From Botrytis cinerea B05.10 (lineage: Eukaryota > Ascomycota > Leotiomycetes > Helotiales > Sclerotiniaceae), in NCBI RefSeq assembly GCF_000143535.2, contig NC_037310.1:868001-932000 (forward strand): a DNA stretch of 64,000 nucleotides, written 5' to 3'. The position numbers were made by a program, and so were the translations under genes. Below are positions 36,957 to 47,750 of this stretch, piece after piece (the stretch's first letter is position 1; each line of letters begins with the position of its first letter). The notes beneath the pieces were generated by a model. That model was not told where the DNA came from. It worked only from the letters and a program-made list of their open reading frames with translations, and did not search any database.

Positions 36957-38453
36957 ATGACTTCGACACAAACATATGCACCAGCATCTGTTAATCAGGC
37001 AATAACACCCCCAAAGACTCCGGAATCTTATGGGTATCAGAAGGTCTTTCACAATTGGCCTGAACCAGAGAGTGAGCCCGAAGGTATCTATTTGCACCAC
37101 GAGACAGAAGTTCCCCGCCAGGAATCCGATTCAATTCATGATTCGATTCTAAACAATGCGTCGCATCAAGAAGTCTTACTCTTGCATGGCGCAAAGCAGA
37201 GATATACCCATGCAGCAGAACAACCAATACCTTCCTTAAAGGATGATAGAGAAATGCTTGTTGCAGTGGAAGTTATTGGTCTGAATCCAATTGACTGGAA
37301 GGCTCCGTAAGTACTATTCCATTCATTGATAGCAAATGATACCATTTAGTTGACCATTCATGGTAGCGACTTTGGCTTTGGACTGCCTTCTCTCCCCTGC
37401 ATAAGTGGCCGAGACTTTGCTGGAAAGGTGGTAAAACCACCCCAAGCAAATTCCAGATTTAAACCTGGAGATACTGTAAGAATCTATAAATGCTAGACAA
37501 AGCAATTGCTAAGAATTCTAGGTCATGGGAATTTCCACTGATTATCGAGATTCTCGGAAAGCTGCGTATCAACAATATGCAATTGTTTCAGACTTCAATG
37601 CTTGCAGGCTTCCTAGTACCGTAAGTCCAATTGGTGCCGCACCACTTGGCGTCGCCTTTGTTGCCGCAGCCCTCGGGTTAGGTATATGTTTGGGAGTAAA
37701 TTTTGCCAATTATGAAGATAAACTTCAAGGGCCAGATCTTTTCCAGGCAATCCGCTCCATACCTAGAGATTCTATTCCGCAGGATGTGAGAGCAGAATGC
37801 TTTGATAGTATCCGAGAAGATGAGAGGCCTCAACCTGGGGACTGGATAGCGATTTGGGGAGGTGAGGCAATCGTTGTAAGACTTTGGATAAATGCTAACG
37901 GTTGCAAGGTTCATCTGCTACTGGATGTTGCGCAGTCCAACTTGCAAAACTGGCTGGACTTAGAGTCATTGCAGTAATAGACGTTGCCCGAAGTGGTGAA
38001 CGTATGTTGAAACATGGTGCAGATCTCTTGGTGGATCGTTTTGACACTGAAAGGGCGATATCGATCGTCAAAGGTATCACAAAAGGAAACCTCCGCTTTG
38101 GACTTGACACGAGAGGGAAAGAAAGTACAGCACTTCTCGCACAAACCATGCGTTCAGCGAATGGACTAGAGGGGAAGAGAGCGCATCTTGTTGGCTTGAC
38201 GGGATTGCCAAAGGAACCAACTCCAGGAGTGCTATATCATTCCGTTCCCATTAAGACATTCCATGAAGCACCGAATATTGGTGAAGGGCTGATGATTTGG
38301 TTGGAAAGACTATTTGAGCAAAACAGGATAGCGACCCCTGAGATTGAGGTCGCACATGGTGGGTTACAAGGCATAAATGCAGCACTTGATAGACTGAGAG
38401 ACGGTTCAGTAAATGGTCCAAGAATAGTTGTACCATTAGAACTGAGGAGCTAA
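36957..38453 (+). CDS. medium-chain dehydrogenase/reductase (quinone/enoyl-reductase-like)
   Basis: Four exons (36957..37306, 37367..37475, 37522..37861, 37909..38453) encode 447 residues. An N-terminal extension of about 60 residues (Pro/Glu/His-rich) precedes the GroES-like domain: VLLLHGAKQRY, then MLVAVEVIGLNPIDWKAP and, after intron 1, SLPCISGRDFAGKVV. NPIDWK and GRDFAG mark the zinc-free branch that includes polyketide trans-acting enoyl reductases and quinone oxidoreductases. The cofactor motif is split by intron 3: WIAIWG then GSSATGCCAVQLAKLAG. The end is a normal MDR terminus (GLQGINAALDRLRDGSVNGPRIVVPL). The substrate is unknown, and no polyketide synthase is visible nearby, so a biosynthetic role is not supported. 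Confidence 0.87.
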
Positions 38454-39180
38454 GAAGCTAAGAAGACAAATTCATATATATTTGATGAGATGATGAAATC
38501 GATGTTAATATGACGCGCCGACATCTCAAAAGGTTCGTTGGACGCGGAACGTGGAGTGGGTGGTACCTTTGAAAAAAAAAAAATGGATTCAAGATTAGAT
38601 TAGATTAGATTAGATTAGATAAGAGTTCCTCTACTAGAGGTTAGTGTATTTACCACAGCTTCCTCTCCTGAGCGAGTCTCTTCAGCTTCTTTTCTCTCCA
38701 TCGTGACAAGATTTGTCGATGTTCCATGATATCCAATTTGATAATGCCATTGCCACTTGATCTCTGAGTGTACTCGCCTTTGCTCCGGATCACCGATGTT
38801 CAATTATCATGATTGTTATTATGATGGTCTTGTCGATCAATCACTAGTCTCGGCTTGCAGCAGGCAGAGCTCTTGCACAAGAATTGATGCATATTGCACC
38901 ATCCATCGCCCAGGATACCTATACATACTTTTCTCCCACGAGAATTCACGTCCTGCGCAACCAAAAGTTTGGTTAAATTACCGACGGAAGGTTTTGTGCA
39001 GCTTTAATATGATGCGAGTAAGTGCTCATATTGACGTTGGGGAGTATCAGCTTAGCTACTTAAGAGGATAGCTACCTAGCATTTCTTTCTGTTTTCATCT
39101 AGGTACTTTCGTTCTTCACTTTTTGTCTTTCTTCTCTAAGCAAAAGCAATTCACATCGTCTCCTACCTCTACATATAAGT
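38454..39180. other. intergenic with AGATT array; promoter of the monooxygenase gene
   Basis: Both flanking genes are on the plus strand. An A-rich run (about 38570-38583) and an (AGATT)n tract (about 38592-38620) lie just after the upstream gene. A pyrimidine-rich leader precedes ATG 39181. No gene is seen. Confidence 0.55.
38592..38620. repeat. (AGATT)n pentanucleotide array
   Basis: Five to six consecutive AGATT units are visible directly. Confidence 0.85.
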
Positions 39181-40623
39181 ATGTCGACTACCATCACAAT
39201 CAGCAGCAATAGTCCAATTGTCATTCGCCATGATGGACCACCTAATGGCCATACCAATGCACTAACCAATGGATGTGTTAATGGCGACAGTCATAACAGA
39301 TTCATTGAATATGACAATAGTGTCACCACGAATGGACACAATGCGCACTTCACTGCCGAACCAGGACTTAATGATGCACCAGATCGTGTCAAGTTCGCTT
39401 ATTGGGTCCCAAACGTTTCGGGTGGTTTAGTTATATCGAAAATCCCCCAGAGGACAAGGTACTTTTTGATATTCAGCTGGGAGATCACAGTCACTAAAGT
39501 TTGATAGTTGGGACTACGAATCGAATGTGAGATATGCGCAGACTGCCGAAGAAGTTGGGTTCGAATTTGCTCTCACTCAAATCCGATTCATGGCAGGATA
39601 CGGAGCTGTGAGTTTCTTAAATACATTGTTGGCACACAAACTGATGTTGATTGTTTGTAGGATAACCAGCATGAATCCGTCTCCTTCTCACAAGCACTTC
39701 TCCATAATACCAAGAAACTGAATGTCATCGCGGCCTTATTACCTGGACCTTGGAATCCAGCTGTCGCCGCTAAGCAAATTGCGAGCATCGACCATTATAC
39801 AAATGGGAGGATATCTGTAAATATTGTGTCTGGTTGGTTTAAACAAGAGTTCACAAGCATCGGACAATGGTGGCTGGAGCATGCTGAGCGATACAGACGC
39901 AGTAGGGAATTCATCGAATGTTTGAAAGGCATTTGGACTTCCCCGAAATTCTCATACAAGGGCGATTTTTACCAATTCCATGATTATCCATTATCACCAA
40001 AGCCACTCAATTTACCAGGTCGACCACATCCCTTGGTCTTTCAAGGCGGAAATTCAATCGATGCTCGGGAAAATGGAGCATCGGTATCCGATTATTATTT
40101 CATGAATGGCAATACCCTTGAAGGATTCCAAGAGCAAATCGCCGATGTCAAAGAGCGAGCGCGGAAGCTCGGTCGTGAGGACAAGATACACTTTGCTGTT
40201 AATGGCTTTGCTATCGTTAAAGAAACGGAAGAAGAGGCCATACAACTACTCTCCGAAATTCAAGGCAAGGCCGATAGAGAAGCTGTGAATGCCTTCTCGG
40301 ATGCAACCAAACAAGCTGGTTCGTCGACAGGGAATAAGAAGGGCATGTGGGCAGATAGCAAATTTGAGGATTTGGTGCAATACAACGATGGGTTTAAAAC
40401 AAAATTGATTGGAACAGCTGAACAAGTTGCCGATAGAATTTTGTTGTTGAAGAGCTTGGGAATCGATATTGTTTTAATTGCATTTTTGCATTACGAGGAT
40501 GATATTCAGAACTTTGGTGAAAAGGTTTTGCCATTGGTTCGAAAGCTGGAGAGGGAAGGAAGAGGAAAAAATGCAGAGGATGAAATTTTAAGGACTGGAG
40601 ACGTTTACCGCGCGAAACGGTGA
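39181..40623 (+). CDS. FMN-dependent dimethylsulfone monooxygenase-like (SfnG family)
   Basis: Three exons (39181..39458, 39508..39607, 39661..40623) encode 446 residues. It is a luciferase-like TIM-barrel monooxygenase very similar to bacterial SfnG, which uses reduced FMN to oxidise dimethylsulfone to methanesulfinate. After an about 70-residue Asn/Gly/His-rich extension (NGHTNALTNGCVNGD), the core runs VKFAYWVPNVSGGLVISKI, QRT/SWDYESN across intron 1, EFALTQIRFMAGYGA, then DNQHESVSFSQALL after intron 2, ALLPGPWNPAVAAKQIASID, NGRISVNIVSGWFKQEF, HAERYRRS and GNTLEGFQEQ. The C-terminal about 40 residues are charged. Flavin supply by a separate reductase would be needed; none is adjacent. Assignment to the family is secure, while the in vivo sulfur substrate is inferred. 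Confidence 0.9.
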
Positions 40624-42376
40624 AGATTAAAGTGCGATATATACGCAGAACCTGTAAGGCTCCTTATACTTGACATTCTTTTGAGGCATTGGCTAACTTT
40701 CAAGAGTAGAGCCAGGACAGAGTTATGAAAGCTCTAGAGAATCTAAAGGAACCTCGACCTCGGGAATGTATGTATAGGGAGTTTGGGGTGGTTATACAGT
40801 AACCAATTGGATTTCCTCCAAGTTTTTGATCGAATCTGTGGTTTTTTTGTTTTTGTTTGTTGGAATGTTTATGACCAGAGCCGCGTATTTTTGCGGAAAC
40901 CTTTTTTCTCGTTGCACACCATTTCCGAGGTGCATTCGTTGTTGAAAACGTTCTGAAGGGATGTTGTTGGTTCTTTTAATTGTACATATCTAGTTTGAAT
41001 TAATACCGTATGTCATAGTGAAATTGGTCAAGTCGGTGGAGAAGTAGCAATTTGGAAGTTCGATTTGTTTTGGATCAAGATCAAGACGATGCAGAATTGC
41101 AATCGAGGTATCAATATAAGAATGAAGAGCAACTTATTCGGCTACACGACTATCCGTAACCAACAACTTCATTTCCGAACATCCGAAATTGTCGATCTCC
41201 CAAATATCCACTGTCGTAAAAAGCTGTTTTCACTCACAAATGGGTTGTCGGAATAGAACAGAGGACGAGTCGAATCGACGTCCTATAGTAAAGCCAACGA
41301 GATTGCCTTCATAGCTCGCAACGGTGCCTCAGCAAACCTTTTCATCTTCCCAAACACGATAAAAACAAAGATCAAACGATGTGATAATGATTCCACGAGC
41401 CACACATCTCTTGGTTGAGACAAAAGATCTAGATGCATCTAGGGTGGCACAGATATTAATTTATATGGCAGTGCTTGTTTGGTCTGTCACTTTAACCTTT
41501 CACCCCCCATACGTGCATCTTCCCTGCCGAGAATGAGATGAACAGTGAAGTTTGCACGTGAGGAATGGAAGTGATTTGATTTGACTTGATTTGGTGGTTC
41601 ATCTATTAGACCTTTTTTTTTCCCGGACGCTCATGATGTGTGGGTTATTTACTCCTTCGTATCTTTTGGGTTCGATCGCTCGGGGAGAATATCGACTTCG
41701 TATTTTTCTTTCTTTTTTTCTTTTTCAGCTGCGATTTAGAGTTGTGAATTGTGCTTTAAAGTTATACTTTCTCATCACCACAGTCACAGTGACAGACAGT
41801 GACAGACTCACAGCCAGACAGGCAGGTACGCGGCGTACCTTGCGGGTGCCAACTTGTCTGAGTGGTCGTCGAGGGTGTCCAAAGTCTAAATAATGGATCG
41901 CTCGATCTGTTGGGGATACGGTTGAATTGCGCACCGAGATTCATCGTGGAGTATGGAGCTTTCAGGGTGTGATATCGAAAGTTTAAATGGTGGATGAATC
42001 TCCGTTTCGAGATGGGAATGGAAAAGTATATATTTTTTGGGGTGGTGTTTTTTTGGCTCTTTGCGTGAAGAAGCTTTTCGGGGGGGGAAGGGGGGATTTT
42101 GCTTTTGGACTAGCAATTGTTCGAGACTTGTTGGCCATGGGTGGTGGAACTTTCCCTGGGTAGGGTTGATATGATGTGATATGATATGATATGATATAGG
42201 TAGGTATGTATGTATGTATGTATGTATGCTTAATTGAATAATGGGAGGGAGGATTTCCAAGGTTGGGTAGATTAAGGGGCAACGGCTGAGCTGGTTGGTC
42301 GGCTGGGAGGTAGCTATCCGACGGTTGTGGCTGAAAAGAAACGGGAATCATATCTGGGTATCGTTTCAGAGGGATT

Positions 42377-42430
42377 CAGACAGACAGACAGACAGTCAGT
42401 CAGTCAGTCAGTCAGTCAGTCAGTCAGTCA
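42377..42430. repeat. (CAGA)n(CAGT)n compound microsatellite
   Basis: About four CAGA units run directly into about ten CAGT units. Confidence 0.9.
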
Positions 42431-42667
42431 TGATTTAAGTATGATCTGTATGTGTGTATGTATGATCTGTATGTGTGTGTGTTCTGTATGGTGTGTGTAT
42501 GTATGTTTGGTATGTACAATATGTATGGATTACACACATTCTCCAATTAATTAATATATCGAGATTGACCTCTATAGTAACCCAATCTCCAGAACGCAAT
42601 CCCGAAATCAATTCATCAAAACAAAAGACAAAAAGACAAAAGACGAAAGATTCAAGCCAACGCCACA

Positions 42668-42700
42668 CCACTCACTCACTCACTCACTCACTCACTCACT
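42668..42700. repeat. (CACT)n microsatellite
   Basis: About eight consecutive CACT/ACTC units are visible directly. Confidence 0.9.
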
Positions 42701-42894
42701 CGATCAATCTCGGATTCCTAAAATTGCGAGAAGAAGGAATGTTTACATACCTTGGTAGGTATCACAGCATGTCAGCGCTTATCATCCATCCATCCAAGTA
42801 ACAATCCTGCCCCGCAAAACCATCGTTCAAACCCCTGAGAGCATCATTTCAATTATATTAATTAATTTTTCAAATATGCATCAATTCTCATTCT

Positions 42895-42900
42895 TATAAA
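42895..42900 (+). promoter_or_regulatory. TATA box of the expansin-like gene
   Basis: TATAAA followed by CT-rich tracts lies about 230 bases upstream of ATG 43131. The long leader is common for highly expressed fungal genes. Position-based call. Confidence 0.4.
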
Positions 42901-43130
42901 ACATATCAGCTTTCCTTCTTCTCTTTTCCTTACCTTTACTCTTCATCACATTTCGATTCGAGATCATTTGATTTTACCATCTAGTATAGAAGCTTTGGTC
43001 TTTTACACGCTCATTCTTTGTATATATATACACCAGTTCTTTTGAAAAGATATATATCATTCATACACAGCCTTTACCGTATCCATTTACCGTATATTCT
43101 CATTCCTCCAAACAACCCCTTACAATCAAT

Positions 43131-44200
43131 ATGGTTTTCTCAATCAAGAACTTGGCTACTGCCACTGCCCTCCTCTCCGTTGCTCAAGGAGCCGTGATGG
43201 GAAAGCGTTCTCTTTCGGGTCAAGCTACTACCTACGGTGGTAACACTCAAGGAGGAGCATGCTCCTTCTCTACCTATACCCTTCCATCCAATCTTTTCGG
43301 TACTGCGCTCTCTGACTCCAACTGGGCTACTGCTTCAAACTGTGGTCGTTGTGTTTCGGTTACGGGTCCCTCAGGCAACTCCATCACTGCTATGGTATGT
43401 ATCCTATATTCCAAGATAACAACTCCAAAACTAACAACCCTCAGATTACTGACGAGTGTCCCGGCTGCGGAACCAACCACTTGGATCTCTACCCCACCGC
43501 CTTCACCTCCCTCGCCCCCCTCTCTAAAGGCATCATCGATGTAACCTGGGACTACGTAGACTGTCCCATCACCACCCCTCTCCAACTCCACCTCAAAGAA
43601 GGTGTCTCGGCCTACTGGTTCAGCATGCAAGTCGTCAACGCCAACGAGGGAGTTTCCAAGCTCGAAGTTTCCACCGACGGCGGATCCACCTGGCAATCAA
43701 CCACCCGCACCACCTACAACTACTTCGAGCACTCCGCTGGCTACGGCTCTAAAGTTAACGTCCGCGTTACCGGTTTGAGCGGAAAAACCGTCACCGTTAA
43801 CAACATTGCCGTCACTGCTGGAAATCTCGTTACCGCGAGCGGAAACTTGAAGTCGGGCACTGTATCAAAAGCTCTTGCAACAAGTAGTGTTGCTGACGAG
43901 GAGGCAGCTGCGGATGATTCCACTACGAGCGCTACTTCTGCCGCAGTTGTTACACCGGCTTCTTCATCTGCATCTGAAGTTTCTTCTACTCCTGCTGTCG
44001 TTGCACCAGTTTCTTCCTCCTCTACCTCTTCTTCTTCCATCGCGGAAGTATCTACCAGCGCAACTGACATCGTCCCATCCGCAACCGCCACACCTTCCAC
44101 CACCAAGAAAGCCACTACCACCGCATTGGCTCACACAACCAAAGCTAGCGCAACCCAAAGCGTTGTGTGGGTTGACTCTGACGAGTGCGAGACTTCCTAG
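43131..44200 (+). CDS. secreted expansin-like protein (DPBB plus CBM63-like domain)
   Basis: Two exons (43131..43394, 43445..44200) encode 339 residues. A signal peptide (IKNLATATALLSVAQGA) and a KR site at about residues 24-25 precede a double-psi beta-barrel: GQATTYGGNTQGGACSFS, NCGRCVSVTGPSG, and after the intron ITDECPGCGTNHLDL. DVTWDYVDCPI closes the barrel, and a CBM63-like second domain follows (YWFSMQVVNANEGVSKLEV, then VNVRVTGLSGKTV). The last about 110 residues are Ser/Thr/Ala/Val-rich, a likely O-mannosylated stalk, ending WVDSDECETS. Fungal loosenin- and expansin-like proteins loosen plant or fungal cell walls without hydrolysis. The stalk has no obvious GPI-anchor tail. The family call is firm; the target polysaccharide is unknown. 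Confidence 0.9.
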
Positions 44201-44886
44201 AGTGGACATTGCTCCTCGAGGAATCTTTCGTAGACGCGAAGGATTGAGGGCGTTATTCATGGTTTGGTGAGCGAGATGGCTTCATGAGCTGATGAATATG
44301 TATGGTTTGGAGATGTAACTTTGGTTATGTTTATATTTGTGTTTGTGTTTATGGAGGATATGAGATGGGATGGATGGGATGGGATATGGGAAATGTGTTT
44401 TCGATGTATATATTAATTTATTACATAAATAAAAAAAGAAAAAGATTTTGAAGGATGAATTGATTTTTTTGATTTTTTTGGAGAGTTGATAACAATGGTT
44501 ACTTACTTACTTGACTTATTTGCGACAATGTGCATCTATATCTCTGGAATCACAGCTCTTCTCTTCTCTTTACTATCTAGAGTCTCTCATGCTGATATAT
44601 CTAAGATTACAGATGTTGATAGATAGATAGATAGGTAGATATCTTTCTTGAATCAAATCATATCAAATCATATCTAGATACTAACTAGTAAGCACCCACC
44701 CAACCAACCCAGACAACCCGCGTCAAGTTAAACTTTATGATGTACGTCCATGAGCGGGAGCGAGCCGGGGATCATGATCAGGAGAGGGGAAGAGAAGGGA
44801 AATATGATTCGTTATTTGCTGCTTGTGGAATATGGAATATGGAATATACACGGCTTTACTATATAATATATATGTGTGTGTGTGTG

Positions 44887-44926
<40 letters not shown>

Positions 44927-46082
44927 AAATTGCTAGAGTTGTTTTATGTGGCTTTATACATGTTGCTTTCCTGTACGATATAATAGTGATGGTGCTGGTG
45001 ATTTTGCCATGTCAATTGTAAATGTAAATGTAAATGTGAATGTGAATTTGTGTTCCTAGGCCTCTAACCAATCCGGATGAGCTTGCAGATGAAGGAGCTC
45101 GAGTGGTGTGTATTTATTCCCTGAATGATAGGATATGATTTGATATGATGTTTACACGGAAGGATTAGATATTATGTATTTAGAGCGTGGAGCGCGGATC
45201 TTAAATCTTTTGTAGTTTCCATCCATCTAGCTATGAAGGGAATTGTGCATTATGGATTATGGGTTACGAGTTCAGCAAGATGGGATGGGATATATGTATG
45301 TATGCATATGTATGCATATACTTCCTCGGGTGTAGAGCATAGCATAGCATAGTGTGGTATAGGTATAAAGTCTACCTACCTACCTGCCATTAATATTACC
45401 ACACCGAAATGCAATCTCAAACAACGACAACAACCACAAACACCATCCATCAAAATATAATCAAGTAGACGAGAAGAATCTACAAATATCCTTCTCCAGC
45501 ACACGGGAACAAGAATCTCACACGCGAATATTTCTTGGCGGTGAAAAATTACAATCCTATTCCTATTCCAATGAACAGTGAAAGTGGCAATTTCGACTTT
45601 TTTTTTTCATTCCTAGAGGTTGGGCTTGAGTTTGGTATATATGTGGATCGAATCGAATCGAGTCGGTTAATAAGGATTGGATCAGATATCTCTAGTTGTG
45701 CGCTTACTTGATATTTGGATATGATATGATTTGAGTTGAATGGAAATGAAGATGGGAATGGAGATGGAAATGTATAATTTATAATATAATGTAATGAGAT
45801 GAAATGAAATGATTTGTTTTCTCATAAAAGATCTTTCAGAATGATAGTCACCTATTTCCCTCAGTACCAGCGTCAATAGCTTCTAGATTGTTTCTTAATT
45901 TCGAATGCTGAGTCTCGAGGAGCTTTTTCTTTCCTTTGTAAGTAGATCAGTGCGTATATAGTAGTAGAGTTGTTTCCTGGCTTAGAGAAAGGAAAGGAGA
46001 AGTAGAAGATTTCTTATTCCTCTTATAATTACTTATTCTTATGAAATTCTTGAATGGAAATCATTTGTTAATTTGTTCCTCT
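44201..46082. other. intergenic, microsatellite-rich, no gene seen
   Basis: This region contains TG and GA dinucleotide arrays (about 44872-44923), many imperfect GATA/ATATG tracts and A+T-rich spacer. No frame resembles a gene. Confidence 0.6.
44872..44923. repeat. (TG)n and (GA)n microsatellites
   Basis: A short TG run is followed by about 17 GA/AG dinucleotides. Confidence 0.9.
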
Positions 46083-46824
46083 CCCTGTGGTAGCAGAATC
46101 CGCGATTGACGAAGTGGCCGCTTTGTCAGCCCCAGAAAATATTCAATATTTTTATAATACATTGAAAAAAGCGTTTTTAAAGTATTGATTAGGGAACTTT
46201 TTCTTTCATAAATGATTAGAAATTTTTACTCCAAAGGGATTTAATAAAATTCTTAAATTCTAACTTGAATTCTAGTTTAAAATAATCAATACTTTATTTA
46301 TATTAAATTCGATTAATAATTAAAATGAATATAAATATATAAATTAAAATTAAATAAATAATACATATAAATAATATATTCTATATAGTATAATATAATG
46401 ATAAAACTTCTGATTAAAGAATAAATTGAAAATGAAATAAATGATTATCCCTTTTAAACTTTCGGCTAATACCTTTTTTTTTCTTTCTAGTTTTTACGCT
46501 TGCTTTTCCCCTCCTCCTAGCTTTTACACTCGTCCCCCCCTTTTCATCTAACTCTTACACTCACTCCCCTTCCATCCATCTTCCTAATATTTATCGAATT
46601 CTGAAATCTCTAAAGCTCTTCAGGATTCCCATTTTCTTTTTTTCTATTAAAAGTCAATACTAAACAAATCTCATTCTATACCAATTCCATTCATTATTAA
46701 TAAATAGACTATATTATTATTAATAAATTGAATATATCATAAATATAATATACATATAAAAATTTGTATAGGGATTTATATTGAATTTCTTTTCGTCGAA
46801 AATATTAACTTTGCCATCACAGGG
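46083..46824 (+). mobile_element. non-autonomous TIR element, copy 1 (about 742 bp)
   Basis: The element starts with CCCTGTGGTAGCA and ends with TGCCATCACAGGG, giving 13-bp imperfect terminal inverted repeats. The same sequence recurs in inverse orientation at 50894-51995, which defines both ends. The inside is very A+T-rich and has no coding frame, so it needs a transposase from elsewhere. Relative to copy 2 it has many G-to-A and C-to-T changes, as expected from RIP. Flanks are TCT on both sides (possibly a 3-bp target duplication, weak). The superfamily is not assigned. It contains a single AAAATATT (46136-46143), the empty form of the site hit by the MITE in copy 2. Confidence 0.8.
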
Positions 46825-47664
46825 TCTGTTTCTCTATAACATTTGTGATTAATATAGGTATATATACTTACAAAAGATTTCTATGATTAGTAAGTCCCTA
46901 GGGACTAGCTCGTTATCGCTTAACGTAGAAATCATGTATTTATGATATCCTCACCTAGTTCCACGGTCCAGATATGAACATTGATATGAGCTAGATACTT
47001 CCTTATTATCGACTCCCACTCACCTCTAGGGTAATGAGGATGAAACGGTGGTGTTGATGCAACCAATCAACTCTTTACACAAGTAGCAGGTAATCATTTG
47101 TGGGGGAGAGATGGGATGTTCTTCTTTGAAAATTCTCAACCTTTCTGTGCGAATTTTGCGCTACTAGCTCTCGTCCGCTATGGTGGTGAAAAGTGTTTAG
47201 TGTAGAAACTGTGAGGATTTACATAGAATCTGGATGATTATTCATTAGGAGAGGAAACTGGAATACATACAAACAAGGAGAGAGGTGGAAGATATCTCCC
47301 CGGCATTAGAGTACGGTTGCCTAAGCACACTTCTATTGAATTTTGAATTTCACGCGATTCCAAAAAGGGATACATGTTTAACGGCACACAAAGAGGATAA
47401 TTAGTTCCGGGGTAGAGAATCCACTGGGTGTCTAACTCAGATGACTAGAATAGGGTAGTTAGTGTTACAGATATTCTTCACATTGTCAATATATATCGGA
47501 GATGCCTTGATATAGCAAGGAGAGTATGTTAGAAACCAATGATATTTGTCTAAAGATCTAGAATAAGGTACAGAAGAAGAGAATGATAACTTCCAAGCGA
47601 GAAAGATAGAAATGAGATTGTATATACATCGGCTCGAAGAGACATCACAGACAATTTGTTATGC
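46825..47664. other. intergenic, 3' flank of the tannase gene
   Basis: No gene is seen between element copy 1 and the 43-bp duplication at the tannase 3' end. Confidence 0.5.
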
Positions 47665-47750
47665 TCGCAGTGAGTCCTTACTACTCAACAAAGGCTTAAT
47701 ACAATGGTCGCAGTGAGTCCTTACTACTCAACAAAGGCTTAATACAATGG
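47665..47750. repeat. 43-bp perfect tandem duplication at the tannase 3' end
   Basis: Two identical 43-bp units (47665-47707 and 47708-47750) begin TCGCAGTGAGTCC and end TACAATGG. The gene-proximal unit includes the stop codon and last codons (RPLY*) of the minus-strand tannase gene. The distal unit is a copy of that end, now in the 3' UTR. Confidence 0.95.

Larger units (their letters stand above)
40624..43130. other. long intergenic region rich in microsatellites; promoter of the expansin-like gene
   Basis: No gene is recognised in 2.5 kb. There are tetranucleotide arrays (GTAT at about 42204-42228, CAGA/CAGT at about 42377-42430, CACT at about 42668-42700) and several homopolymer runs. 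The last 250 bases carry a TATA box and long pyrimidine stretches typical of a strong fungal promoter. Confidence 0.6.

Noticed and set aside
36957..40623. Secondary-metabolite cluster around the enoyl-reductase-like MDR
   Set aside because: No polyketide synthase, peptide synthetase, P450 or cluster regulator is visible nearby.
42204..42700. CRISPR-like spaced repeats
   Set aside because: These are simple tetranucleotide microsatellites in a eukaryotic genome, with no spacers.
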